In this document: positions 54,494-63,305 of the stretch, one piece after another
How positions within the stretch are numbered: position 1 is the first letter of the stretch
How the letters are laid out: each line of letters begins with the position of its first letter
Assembly: GCA_036272055.1 (NCBI GenBank)
Contig: DATAZL010000022.1
Coordinates: 1 to 64,000, forward strand
DNA: 64,000 nucleotides
DNA from: DASZVB01 sp036272055
GTDB taxonomy: Bacteria > Myxococcota_A > Polyangia > Polyangiales > Polyangiaceae
Direction: 5' to 3'
Position numbers and translations under genes: made by a program
The notes under the pieces: model-generated
Seen by the model: only the letters and a program-made list of their open reading frames with translations
Told to the model about the DNA's origin: nothing
The model's database searches: none

Positions 54494-56548
54494 CTACGGC
54501 GTCCGATCGATTGCAGCAATCGTCTCGTGGAACCAATTCCCCCAGCTCGCCACGGACTCGGCGAACTCGATCCGCTCCGGCTCGAGATAGGAAGTAGCGA
54601 CGCCGACCAGTTTCAATCTCTTCTCTGGGGTCCAGAGGTCGTTCGGCGGGGTACCTGTTTGCACGCGCCACACAGGCCCTCCACTGACACCATGGGGTTG
54701 CGGCAACGGCTCCGAGTCGCCTACGCGTACGCTCGCCGCGCGCGCATCGATCGGGTTCAAGGAGCTCACCACGGCGTTCTCGATCCACGGAATGCGGTAG
54801 CGCCTCCGAAGGGCGTCGCGGGGGGCGAATGGGAAGGCGTACGTCACACTGCCAAAGCTCTGAGTTACCGTCTTCCGACTGTGGTCGACAGCTTCCGACG
54901 TCAATGCGCCGAGGTACCCACCCATGACGAGCCAGTGCGTAGAATCAACCACGTCATCGTTCGAGGTTGCTATCGACGCGCTGTCGACCGTGCACCGCGC
55001 ACGAACGAGCACCTCGTGCGCCTGTGGGCTTGGAATCGCAATCGCAACGTCACAGTCGGCCGGTCCCTCGATTGCGTGCGTCACGCCGCGCTGCACCGCG
55101 GATGGCCACGAGTCCTGAATCAGCGACCACGGATTTTCTTGCAGGTCGCTGACATTGTGCCACGCGGTCAAAATCACGACTCGTCCACCAGGTGTTCGAA
55201 TGGCCGTGCCGGTCGCCAGTGCGTTCACTCGCTCGGATGCGCGCTGCTGAGCGAGACACACCAGAGAACGTGAAACCCAGGCTCCCGCTGCTTGTCGCAC
55301 TTGAGCCCAGAGTTCCTGAGCATCATGAACGTTAGGCGCTCGGCTCGTTGTCGTCTCTGCACTGAACAATCTCGGGAAGAGAGCGTCCGCGCTGTCCGAA
55401 CCGAAGCGAAGCCGCACCGGCGATTTCGGGCTGTCCGACACGAGCAGTCCGGCGCTGAGCAGCTGGCTCATTGCTGCGCGGGCCGTGCGTTCAGGGCGGC
55501 CCGTCACGCGTGCAGCCTCACCACGGGGCAGCTCGCCTCGACGTAAGACCTCGATCGGTATGGCTGCGGCGTAGTCTGGGAGGCGTAGTGACTCTCGGAC
55601 GTATCTGGTCAGACGTACCTGCAGGTTCTCGAGATCGAACAGATCAGCCATGAAGGAGACCTGGTCGAGTGCGACTCGGCAGAACCACGTCACGAACTCG
55701 ACGAGAGCACGTTGAGACAGATTTCCCCGCCCATCGAGGTCTCCCTGTCGCGGAGCGTCCGCCGCGTCCATCATGCGCTTGTATTCACCAACATCGGTCA
55801 GCCCACGTGCGAGCCCGCGCGAAATCGACCAAAGACCGTGTGCCGCTATGCCTGCCTGCCACCCCATGGCATGTGACACGAGTCGACTCACGCGACCGTT
55901 CCCATCCGGAAATGGGTGAATGAAGTTGAAGCGATGATGTGATGCAGCCATCGCTATGATGCGAGCCGACGTTCCGAGCCCCTGGAAGCGATATCGCGAT
56001 TCAAAGTACTCCATGAATCGCATGACAACGGGACTCGAAGGAGGGACGAGTCTGCCAACCGTCACGTCGTGAAAAGGTTCGCTTCGGAATGCTCCGGGGG
56101 TCATCTGATAGGCACCCCGCGGGTGGTCCACGCGGAGCATTCGAAACGAGGCATCGTCGTAGAAATGACGATGGAGCCAAAGAATGCGATCACGCGAGGC
56201 CGGCTCTCCGAATGTACCGTTGGCGCTCTCCCTATCGACAGTGCGCTGCACCCGAATGTGCGCGAGGGCCTCGCGCTGCAAGTCGCGGCGCTCGTCGTCC
56301 TCGACATCCAGAACGTCCGCAAGCGCACGTTCGATGTCGAGCGGACGGGTGTTGTGACCCTCGATCAGATTCGAGTAGTAGCAATTCATCACGCGAACGA
56401 GCTCCGAAAGGCTCGCTGCGCTGTCCGGGTGGAGGGGCGCTCCCAGCTTCGTCGACTTGCTGGAAAGATCGGCGATGATGTCTACGAGGGCCGTCGGACA
56501 GCTCTCGAGCAAGCACGGCTCGATACGGGACGGGTTTTCCTCGGCCAA
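54494..56548 (-). CDS. Fic domain, winged helix, trypsin-like protease fusion
   Basis: 684 residues from TTG 56548 (AGAGG about 10 bases upstream). The N-terminus holds the Fic inhibitory motif SNLIEG (Ser59, Glu63). The Fic core follows with the exact catalytic loop HPFPDGNGRVSR (His211); Fic enzymes transfer AMP or related groups to proteins. A winged helix lies near 325-385. The last 240 residues are a trypsin-like fold: GTAI-VILTAWHN (His464), CDVAIAI (Asp500) and HGVSGGPVW (Ser622), then LVGVATSY. The gene is alone on its strand and visibly less GC-rich than its neighbours. I know of no described protein with this order. Confidence 0.9.
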   Translation of the reverse strand: MAEENPSRIEPCLLESCPTALVDIIADLSSKSTKLGAPLHPDSAASLSELVRVMNCYYSNLIEGHNTRPLDIERALADVLDVEDDERRDLQREALAHIRVQRTVDRESANGTFGEPASRDRILWLHRHFYDDASFRMLRVDHPRGAYQMTPGAFRSEPFHDVTVGRLVPPSSPVVMRFMEYFESRYRFQGLGTSARIIAMAASHHRFNFIHPFPDGNGRVSRLVSHAMGWQAGIAAHGLWSISRGLARGLTDVGEYKRMMDAADAPRQGDLDGRGNLSQRALVEFVTWFCRVALDQVSFMADLFDLENLQVRLTRYVRESLRLPDYAAAIPIEVLRRGELPRGEAARVTGRPERTARAAMSQLLSAGLLVSDSPKSPVRLRFGSDSADALFPRLFSAETTTSRAPNVHDAQELWAQVRQAAGAWVSRSLVCLAQQRASERVNALATGTAIRTPGGRVVILTAWHNVSDLQENPWSLIQDSWPSAVQRGVTHAIEGPADCDVAIAIPSPQAHEVLVRARCTVDSASIATSNDDVVDSTHWLVMGGYLGALTSEAVDHSRKTVTQSFGSVTYAFPFAPRDALRRRYRIPWIENAVVSSLNPIDARAASVRVGDSEPLPQPHGVSGGPVWRVQTGTPPNDLWTPEKRLKLVGVATSYLEPERIEFAESVASWGNWFHETIAAIDRTP

Positions 56549-56571
56549 CGAAGAACGCCTCTCGGGACCAG

Positions 56572-56657
56572 ATTCTGCCGATCCTCTTGCCGTGCAAGAT
56601 ACTGCAAATACTGAGAATATCTACTCTCACGATCCTATTCTGCCGATCCTGTTGCCG
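56572..56657. repeat. 21-bp direct repeat upstream of the Fic-protease gene
   Basis: The 21-mer starting ATTCTGCCGATCCTC occurs at 56572-56592 and, with one mismatch, at 56637-56657. The 44 bases between are AT-rich, with ATACTG repeated and GAGA/TCTC arms, and lie 24 bp or more upstream of the start. It may be a regulator site or insertion scar. The remaining gap to 56969 holds no convincing gene. Confidence 0.6.
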
Positions 56658-56969
56658 ATCTGACTTGGTCTTCGACCGGAGAACTGGGCTCTCAGGGGCG
56701 AGCTACTAGGCGAACCAAAGCCTTTGCCGCCGTTTCGTGGGCTTGACGCTTTCGATGTGGCGTGAGCGCGTCTCCGTAGGCTCCGACTGGGCTCCAACTA
56801 TCCGTTAACATGACGGAAACTATGCGACCAGGTCGCTTCCAGCCGGTCTCCGGACGCCATGTTGGCTGGTCGTCCCATGAACTGCGGAGTCCATGTAGCC
56901 CGCAATCGCAAACCATTCCGTAGAAGGTGCTGTACGCGTACAGAGAAAGTGCAGCTGCCGCCTGCGCGA

Positions 56970-57710
56970 CTACCCCCGGTGACGCCCCACCGCGAGCCGC
57001 TCCAGGTACGACTCGGGCGCGATCCACGCGCCTCCGTGGCGGTGAAAGAGACGCTGCGCGATCTGCTCGCCGACCCGGGCTCGTGCGGCGGGCGTGAGGG
57101 CGCCGCGACGCTCTAGGAAGCCGGTGACGAGGGCTTGTTCGTTGGCGGTGAGTTCGAAGGACGTCTCGGCGAGGGGGAACATGGATTGCGGCGCGGCGGG
57201 CGCGACGGACCAGCCGCCCTGTTCGAGACGTGCGGCGATGCGGCGCGATTCTTTGACGACGATGGTCTTCGCGACGAGATCGCCGAGGCGCTGTGACGAG
57301 GGGCCGAGGACGGCGAGCAAGCCGCCCACGCCGTAGCCGAGCGGCAAGAAGTCGATGGGACGTAGCAGGTTCCGGATGACGGCCTGGGTCTTCGAGATCG
57401 ACCCGCCGCCGGCCGAGACGGCACGGAGCCCCATGATCCTCTTCCCCAGCGTTCGTCCGTTGACGAACGTCTCGGAGACTCCCTGGTACAGGAACGCGGC
57501 TACGGCGACGGCGAGCACCGGCATCGCGGGCACACTCGACGACACGGCGGGCGCGTCGGATTCTCCGAGTGCGACGAGCGCGCGCGGCGCGACGGTTCCC
57601 CCGACGATCAGGAGCGACACCGCTGCGAGCACGCTGTCGATCGCGGCCGCGCAGAAGCGCGAACCGGGACCCGCGACGTCGGTCGGTCGAGCTGGTTCCG
57701 CTGGGTGCAC
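56970..57710 (-). CDS. RDD family membrane protein
   Basis: 246 residues with GTG start. The RDD domain is AGPGSRFCAAAIDSVLAAVS (Arg-Asp pattern, here RF and D), two helices, and TLGKRIMGLRAVS, the conserved cytoplasmic loop. NLLRPIDFLPLGYGVGGLLA follows. The C-terminal 80 residues are soluble and helical. RDD proteins are suspected Na+/H+ antiporters or lipid-linked membrane proteins; role unknown. Confidence 0.85.
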   Translation of the reverse strand: MHPAEPARPTDVAGPGSRFCAAAIDSVLAAVSLLIVGGTVAPRALVALGESDAPAVSSSVPAMPVLAVAVAAFLYQGVSETFVNGRTLGKRIMGLRAVSAGGGSISKTQAVIRNLLRPIDFLPLGYGVGGLLAVLGPSSQRLGDLVAKTIVVKESRRIAARLEQGGWSVAPAAPQSMFPLAETSFELTANEQALVTGFLERRGALTPAARARVGEQIAQRLFHRHGGAWIAPESYLERLAVGRHRG

Positions 57711-57743
57711 CGCGCGCTCAGCCTAACCGATCGGCGACGAGTC

Positions 57744-58019
57744 TCAGAGAAACTCGCACACGTACGCGGCGGGTTCCTTCGCGCGCACGTCGAAGCCGCT
57801 CTTGCCCGGCACCTCGAACAGCGTGCCGGCGGGATAGGTCTTCCATGCGTCGCCCACCTTGGCCTCGAGCTCGCCGCTCACGACGATCATGCGCTCGGGA
57901 GAGTCGGTGCCGAAGTGATACTCGCCCGGTTCGATGACGCCGACCGTGGCCTTACGCCCCAGTCGCTCGAAGCCGATGCTCTGAACCCTTCCGTCGAAAT
58001 ACGTGTTGTGCTTCAGCAT
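57744..58019 (-). CDS. ppnP: Pyrimidine/purine nucleoside phosphorylase
   Basis: 91 residues from ATG 58019, the length of YaiE/PpnP (DUF1255). A cupin that phosphorolyses nucleosides to base and ribose-1-phosphate. Conserved stretches: NTYFDGRVQSIGFERLGRKA, TVGVIEPGEYHFGTDSPERM, VVSGELEAKV, and AGTLFEVPGKSGFDVRAKEP. The longer frame to 58172 has no homology upstream. Shares the 92-bp divergent gap with the HDOD gene. Confidence 0.93.
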   Translation of the reverse strand: MLKHNTYFDGRVQSIGFERLGRKATVGVIEPGEYHFGTDSPERMIVVSGELEAKVGDAWKTYPAGTLFEVPGKSGFDVRAKEPAAYVCEFL

Positions 58020-58111
58020 GGTGGGCCACGGTAGGCGGTGCCCCGACCTTCGGCAATACGCGCGTCGTGGCCGTGAAGACCGGAGAACCATAGTCGTGCC
58101 ATCATGGTGGG

Positions 58112-58939
58112 GTGAAGGTTCCCGCTCTGCTCGACCGCATCCAGGAGGTGTGCCCTCTGCCGGCGACCGCACAGCGCGTCGCTCAGCTCGCGGGCGACCC
58201 GAAGACGCGCATCGATCAGATCGCGGCGATCCTGGCGACCGATCCGGCGCTCACCGCTGAGGTCATGCGAATCGCCAACAGCGCGGCCTTCGGACGCTCG
58301 CGGCAGATCGCGGAGCTCGAGCAAGCGGTGCTCCTCATCGGCGCGGCGCAGATCCACGACATGGCGCTCGCGATGGGCATGCTCGCTGCGTTCCGGACCA
58401 AGGCGGAGCTGTCGTTCAATTTTCACGACCGCGCCGTGGTCGCCGGGAGCATCGCGCGGAGCCTTGCCGAGAAGGTCGGCATCGCCGACCGGAGCGAGAT
58501 GTTCGTGTGCGGCCTCCTGTCGGAGATCGGCGCGATGGCGTGCGCGGTCGTCGACGCGACGGAGTACGCGCGCGTCTGGCAGCAAGCGAGCGATTACCAG
58601 AAGCGTGAAGAGCTCGAGCGCGCGCGTTACGAGGCGACGAGCCGAGAGATCGGTGGCCGTCTCCTGCGGCGTAACGGATTGCCGGAGTCGGTCGCGCGCG
58701 CGATCGAGGCCGATTCCACGGCTCCGGAAGCCGGCACTCGCGAGCGGGTAACCGGCTTTGCGCGACGCGCGGCAGGCGCGATCCTCGAGATCGGCAAGAC
58801 CGGCGATACGGCGGCGCTCGCCGAGCGCGTCGGTGCGCTCCGTGACGAGCTCGGCATCACCCTGCCCGCGCAGGACGTCGTCGACACGTGCCTGCAAGCC
58901 GCGGGCGCGGCGCTAGCGGCGCTTCGTCAAGCGCGCTGA
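58112..58939 (+). CDS. HDOD domain protein
   Basis: 275 residues from GTG 58112. The HDOD domain opens with LPATAQRVAQLAGDPKTRID and shows ILATDPALTAEVMRIANSAA, EQAVLLIGAAQIHDMALAM and LSEIGAMACAVV. HDOD modules lack the metal-binding His of HD phosphodiesterases and act as signalling scaffolds, often in taxis or regulation. No other domain is attached. It is transcribed divergently from ppnP. Confidence 0.88.
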   Translation: MKVPALLDRIQEVCPLPATAQRVAQLAGDPKTRIDQIAAILATDPALTAEVMRIANSAAFGRSRQIAELEQAVLLIGAAQIHDMALAMGMLAAFRTKAELSFNFHDRAVVAGSIARSLAEKVGIADRSEMFVCGLLSEIGAMACAVVDATEYARVWQQASDYQKREELERARYEATSREIGGRLLRRNGLPESVARAIEADSTAPEAGTRERVTGFARRAAGAILEIGKTGDTAALAERVGALRDELGITLPAQDVVDTCLQAAGAALAALRQAR

Positions 58940-58957
58940 ACGCCGCGCCGAGTCGCT

Positions 58958-60484
58958 TCACGTGTCGGCGAGGTGGTAGCCCTTCTCGCCGTGGTCGCTG
59001 AGATCGAGGCCCGTCTCTTCGTCTTCCTCGGTGGGGCGCAGGCCGATGGCGGCCTTGACGACGTAGGCGATGACGACCGTGGACGCGATCGACAGCGAGA
59101 GCGTCACCCCGATGGCCTTGAGCTGCTCGAGCCACAGCGTCTTGCCGACGATGTCCTTCAAGTTGGTCGAGAGGTTCGCGTTGACGTCGGCCGTCGCGAA
59201 GATGCCGGTGACGAACGCGCCGATGGTGCCGCCCACGGCATGAACGCCGAAGGTGTCGAGAGCGTCGTCGTAGCCGAGGCGCGCCTTGAGCTGCGTCACT
59301 GCGAAGAACGGCACGATGCCGGCGATGACGCCGATGACGACCGCCGACGACGCGCTGACGAAGCCCGCCGCGGGCGTGATCACGACGAGGCCGCCGACGA
59401 TGCCGGAGCAGAAGCCGAGGACGGTGGGCTTGCCGCGCGAAACCCACTCGACCGCCGCCCAGGCGAGGCCGGCGATGGCTGCGGCCAGCGTCGTGGTCGT
59501 GAAGGCATTCGCCGCGATGCCGTCCGCCGCGCAGGCGCTACCGGCGTTGAAGCCGTACCAGCCGACCCAGAGCATGCCGGTGCCGACCATGGTGAGCACC
59601 AGGCTGTGCGGCGCGAAGTTCGCCTCGCCGAAGCCCTTCCGCTTGCCGACGATGAGCGCGAGCACGATGGCCGACCAGCCCGAGGACATGTGCACGACGG
59701 TGCCGCCCGCGAAGTCGATCGCCTTGATTCCCGCCTTCGCGTTCCACACGCCGTTCATGAAGCCGTCGACGCCCCACACCATGTGCGCGAGCGGGAAGTA
59801 TACGACGCACATCCACGCGACCATGAAGACGACCAGCGCGGAAAACTTCATGCGCTCTGCGATCGCGCCGACGATCAGCGCGGGCGTGATGATCGCGAAC
59901 ATGAGCTGGTACATCGCGAACACGTTGTGCGAGACCCACGCGGCGTAGTCGCCGTTAGGCATCGAGTCGACGCCGCGAAGAAGCGCGAACTTCAGGCCAC
60001 CGAGGAAGGGCGTGCCGGGCGCGAACGCCAGGCTGTACCCGAACGCCCACCAGAGGAGCGTCACGATGCCGGAGAGCCCGAGACACTGCGCCATCACCGA
60101 GAGCACGTTCTTGGTGCGCACGAGGCCGCCGTAGAAGAGCGCGAGACCGGGCAGCGTCATGAAGAGGACGAGCGCGGCGCTGATCATCATCCAGCCGTTG
60201 TGACCGGGGCCGGGACCTGGGATCTTGGTCGTCCCGGCGTCGACGCGTGAAGCGTTGTTCATGTACGCCTCGAGATCCGCGACGCGCTTCTCGAGCTCGG
60301 CGTTGGTGGCGGCCTGAGCAGCCGCGCCGGCGGGTGCCGCCGCGACGGCAGGCGCCGGTGATTCGTCCGCGTAGCTCCGCGGCGAGATCGCGAACGCGGC
60401 GACCAAACACAGCACCGCGAGCACCCTGGCGAGGATGCGGCGCGAGCCCCCCATCCCATGTTTCTGGCTGATGAACGTCCTCAT
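58958..60484 (-). CDS. amt: Ammonium transporter (Amt family)
   Basis: 508 residues, longer than most Amt proteins because an extra N-terminal region precedes the channel: a signal peptide (to about 40), an Ala/Pro linker and a short coiled coil (AELEKRVADLEAYMN). The 11-helix Amt domain follows: ALVLFMTLPGLALFYGGLVR, the VHMSSGWSAIVLAL pore His region, and DTFGVHAVGGTIGAF with the second pore His. It should conduct NH4+/NH3. No glnK is adjacent. A GACATCT/AGATGTC inverted repeat (60489-60523) lies just upstream. Confidence 0.95.
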   Translation of the reverse strand: MRTFISQKHGMGGSRRILARVLAVLCLVAAFAISPRSYADESPAPAVAAAPAGAAAQAATNAELEKRVADLEAYMNNASRVDAGTTKIPGPGPGHNGWMMISAALVLFMTLPGLALFYGGLVRTKNVLSVMAQCLGLSGIVTLLWWAFGYSLAFAPGTPFLGGLKFALLRGVDSMPNGDYAAWVSHNVFAMYQLMFAIITPALIVGAIAERMKFSALVVFMVAWMCVVYFPLAHMVWGVDGFMNGVWNAKAGIKAIDFAGGTVVHMSSGWSAIVLALIVGKRKGFGEANFAPHSLVLTMVGTGMLWVGWYGFNAGSACAADGIAANAFTTTTLAAAIAGLAWAAVEWVSRGKPTVLGFCSGIVGGLVVITPAAGFVSASSAVVIGVIAGIVPFFAVTQLKARLGYDDALDTFGVHAVGGTIGAFVTGIFATADVNANLSTNLKDIVGKTLWLEQLKAIGVTLSLSIASTVVIAYVVKAAIGLRPTEEDEETGLDLSDHGEKGYHLADT

Positions 60485-60488
60485 AGGC

Positions 60489-60523
60489 CGACATCTACCG
60501 GCAACAATGTTTCTCGCAGATGT
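60489..60523. promoter_or_regulatory. Inverted repeat in the amt leader
   Basis: GACATCT (60489-60495) and AGATGTC (60517-60523) are a perfect 7-bp inverted repeat, 4 bp from the amt start codon. It could be a regulator site or a hairpin that hides the ribosome binding region. Confidence 0.35.
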
Positions 60524-60601
60524 CCTGAAAACGTCGCGTTCTTTTCAACGCCGTAAGGGAGGTATTATTTTCACGACGCAGAGCGGCAAAGAAACGCCCG
60601 T

Positions 60602-61552
60602 TCAGAGCGCTCGAACGGCGCGCTCACGCTCGATGACGGCCACCATGTCGTCGGGAACCGGGCGCGAAAACCGGAGCTCCTCCCTGGTGATCGGATGCAC
60701 GAACCCGAGCTCCGCCGCGTGCAGAAGGATGCGCGGCGCGGCGAGCAGATCGTCGAAGCCGCGCGAGTACACGCGCTCGCCGACGAGGGGGTTCCGCGCC
60801 TCGGAGAGATGGATCCGGATCTGATGCGTGCGCCCCGTCTCGAGCCGGCACTCGATGAGCGCCGCGCGCGCGAACTGCTCGACGACGCGCACGTGCGTCA
60901 CCGACTCACGCCCGAGATCGTCGCGCCCCGTCGAGCCACGACGGCCGTCTCCGCGATCTTGCACGAGACGCGAGCGGATGGTGCCGGCACGCACCTTGCC
61001 GTTTGCGAGCGCGACGTAACGCCGGTGCATGCTGTGACTCCGGAGCTGCTGCTGGAGCTCGCGCTTCGCCGTGGTCGTGCGCGAGAAGACGAGGAGTCCC
61101 GATGTCTCCTTGTCGAGGCGCTGCACGACGCCGAGCGGCGGGACGGTGGTGCCGGGACGTGCCGTCTTTCTGAGGAGCGATTGCACGAGCCGATCGAGCG
61201 TGTCGCGTTCGTCGTCGTGCGGCACCGTCGCGATGCCTGCGGGTTTGTCGACGACCACGATGTGCGAGTCCACGTGTACGAGGACGTCCTTCGTGACCTG
61301 GCCGGGGGCGGCCCGCCGCGGCGCCGCCATGCGCACGGCGATCGACGAACCGGTGCCGACCATCGCCGTCGGATCGACGACGATCGCGCCGTCGACGGTC
61401 ACCTTGCCTGTACGGACGATGCGCCGTACGTCGTTCCAGCTCGAGCCGGGGTGGGCGTCACGCAGCGCGCGATCGAGCGCGAACGGGCCTCTTTCGATGA
61501 CGAACGACGTGTCGCGAATGACGCGCGGCGGGCTCTCGGGCCTGTTGGACAC
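60602..61552 (-). CDS. RluA family pseudouridine synthase
   Basis: 316 residues from GTG 61552. N-terminal S4-like RNA-binding part (LDRALRDAHPGSSWNDVRRI, GKVTVDGAIV), then the RluA catalytic domain with Asp in VVQRLDKETSGLLVFSR, VVVDKPAGIATVPH and the RNA-binding LETGRTHQIRIHL. It modifies uridines in rRNA or tRNA; the exact site (RluA, RluC or RluD type) is not clear. The longer frame to 61780 lacks homology. Divergent from the radical SAM gene. Confidence 0.92.
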   Translation of the reverse strand: MSNRPESPPRVIRDTSFVIERGPFALDRALRDAHPGSSWNDVRRIVRTGKVTVDGAIVVDPTAMVGTGSSIAVRMAAPRRAAPGQVTKDVLVHVDSHIVVVDKPAGIATVPHDDERDTLDRLVQSLLRKTARPGTTVPPLGVVQRLDKETSGLLVFSRTTTAKRELQQQLRSHSMHRRYVALANGKVRAGTIRSRLVQDRGDGRRGSTGRDDLGRESVTHVRVVEQFARAALIECRLETGRTHQIRIHLSEARNPLVGERVYSRGFDDLLAAPRILLHAAELGFVHPITREELRFSRPVPDDMVAVIERERAVRAL

Positions 61553-61607
61553 GGGTCGGAGCCTACAGCAACGGGCGCCCTGCCGTGCCCGTGTTAAGGT
61601 TCGAGCG

Positions 61608-62906
61608 GTGGACAACGAGAGCACGAGGACGGGAGTGATTTCGGAGGACGCGCGCGCTGCACTCATGCGTGCGCCGCGTCCCAAGCGCGATCTGCCGATC
61701 GCCCCCCACGCCGAGCCCTTCCGCAAGCGCCTGCCGCTCGCCGACGGGGCACGCGACATCGACCGCCGCACCCGCCCCATCTATGCAGTGTGGGAGATCA
61801 CGCTGAAGTGCGATCTGGCGTGCCGTCACTGCGGCTCACGCGCCGGTCAGGCGCGCCCCGACGAGCTCTCCACCGCAGAGGCGCTCGACCTGGTCCGGCA
61901 GATGGCCGAGCTCGGCGTGAAAGAAGTGACGGTCATCGGCGGCGAGGCGTACCTGCGCGAAGACTGGACGGACATCATCCGTGAAGTGCGCAAGTTCGGC
62001 ATGCAGTCGACCATGACTACCGGCGGTCGCGGCATGACGCCCGAGCGCGCCCGCGCCGCCGCGGCGGCGGGGTTGATGAGTGCGAGCGTCTCCGTCGACG
62101 GCAACCGCGAGACCCATGACCGCCTGCGCGGCGTACAGGGCTCGTACGACTCCGCGATGGCCGCGCTCGCGAATCTCGCTGCGGCGGGCATCCCCGTCTC
62201 CGTCAACACGCAGATCAACCGGCTCAGCGTCCCCGATCTACCCCACGTCCTCGAGACGATCATCGCAGCCGGCGGACACAGCTGGCAGATCCAGCTCACC
62301 GTCGCGATGGGCCGCGGCGCAGACGAACCCGCCGTCCTCCTCGAGCCGTACGATCTCGAGACCGTCTTCCCGCTCCTCGTCCGTCTGAAGCAGCGCTGCG
62401 ACGAGGGCGGCGTGCGACTCTGGCCCGGGAACAACATCGGTTACTTCGGGCCGTACGAGTCCATCCTGCGCGGTCAGCTCCCACTCGGGCACATGGCGTC
62501 GTGCGGCGCCGGTCGCGCGACGCTCGGCATCGAAGCCGACGGCACCATCAAGGGTTGCCCGTCGCTCACCACGCACGGCTGGGCAGGCGGCAACGTCCGC
62601 GAGAACTCGCTGCAAGACATCTGGGAGCGCGCCAAGCCACTCCGCTACACGCGCGACCGCACCGTCGACGATCTCTGGGGCTTCTGCCGCACCTGCTACT
62701 ACGCCGACGAATGCCGAGCCGGCTGCACCTGGACCTCCGACGTCCTCTTCGGCAAACCCGGCAACAACCCCTTCTGCCACCACCGGGTCCTCGAGCTAGC
62801 CAAAGAAGGCAAACGCGAACGCCTCATCCAGGTGCAACAAGCTCCCGGCGCGCCGTTCGACAATGGCAAGTTCGAGATCGTGCTGGAAGATCGGCCGGCG
62901 ACGTGA
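61608..62906 (+). CDS. Radical SAM/SPASM domain protein
   Basis: 432 residues from GTG 61608. The [4Fe-4S] motif is CDLACRHC (Cys68, Cys72, Cys75), followed by GVKEVTVIGGEAYLREDW, the GGE motif. The C-terminal SPASM region starts at CGAGRATLGIEADGTIKGC and continues with CRTCYYADECRAGC and FCHH, enough Cys for two more clusters. SPASM enzymes usually modify peptides or proteins. No small precursor gene is visible nearby. TGATG overlap couples it to the DUF427 gene. Confidence 0.9.
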   Translation: MDNESTRTGVISEDARAALMRAPRPKRDLPIAPHAEPFRKRLPLADGARDIDRRTRPIYAVWEITLKCDLACRHCGSRAGQARPDELSTAEALDLVRQMAELGVKEVTVIGGEAYLREDWTDIIREVRKFGMQSTMTTGGRGMTPERARAAAAAGLMSASVSVDGNRETHDRLRGVQGSYDSAMAALANLAAAGIPVSVNTQINRLSVPDLPHVLETIIAAGGHSWQIQLTVAMGRGADEPAVLLEPYDLETVFPLLVRLKQRCDEGGVRLWPGNNIGYFGPYESILRGQLPLGHMASCGAGRATLGIEADGTIKGCPSLTTHGWAGGNVRENSLQDIWERAKPLRYTRDRTVDDLWGFCRTCYYADECRAGCTWTSDVLFGKPGNNPFCHHRVLELAKEGKRERLIQVQQAPGAPFDNGKFEIVLEDRPAT

Positions 62907-63286
62907 TGACCACCGCGAAGCGCGTGCTGGAACCTGGACCGGGTCACCCGATCACCATCGCTCCCTCGTCGCAGCGAGTCACGGTGCTCGTCGCCGGAAA
63001 GACGATCGTCGATACGCGGCAAGCGCTCGTACTCAAGGAGGGCTCGTATCCAGCCGTGGTCTACGTCCCGCGTGAAGACGCGGCGATGGATCTGCTCGAA
63101 CGTTCGACACACTCGACGTACTGCCCGTACAAGGGCGACGCCTCGTACTACAGCATTCCCGTCGGAGGCGAGCGCTCCGTCAACGCCGTCTGGACGTATG
63201 AGAACCCTCACGCTGCCGTTGGCGAGATCAAGGACTACCTCGCCTTCTACCCGGACCGGGTCGACTCGATTTCCACCGTCGAGTGA
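62906..63286 (+). CDS. DUF427 domain protein
   Basis: 126 residues from ATG 62906, which shares a base with the radical SAM stop. One DUF427 beta-barrel-like fold: VTVLVAGKTIVDTRQALVLK, YPAVVYVPREDAAMDLLERS, THSTYCPYKGDASYYSI and AVWTYENPHAAVGEIKDYLA with FYPDRVD. Function unknown, though the family has conserved polar residues (Tyr-Cys-Pro-Lys-Gly). Coupling with the SPASM enzyme suggests a joint pathway. Its end meets the HNH fossil. Confidence 0.88.
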   Translation: MTTAKRVLEPGPGHPITIAPSSQRVTVLVAGKTIVDTRQALVLKEGSYPAVVYVPREDAAMDLLERSTHSTYCPYKGDASYYSIPVGGERSVNAVWTYENPHAAVGEIKDYLAFYPDRVDSISTVE

Positions 63287-63305
63287 GAGCGCCGAGGCTT
63301 CTCGA

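Noticed and set aside
56692..57027. 111-codon minus-strand frame between the RDD and Fic-protease genes
   Set aside because: Overlaps the RDD gene in another frame and shows no recognisable motif; a decayed gene cannot be excluded but nothing supports it.
60485..60601. Sigma-54 promoter for amt
   Set aside because: No TGGCAC-N5-TTGCA match could be found on the minus strand; only the inverted repeat stands out.
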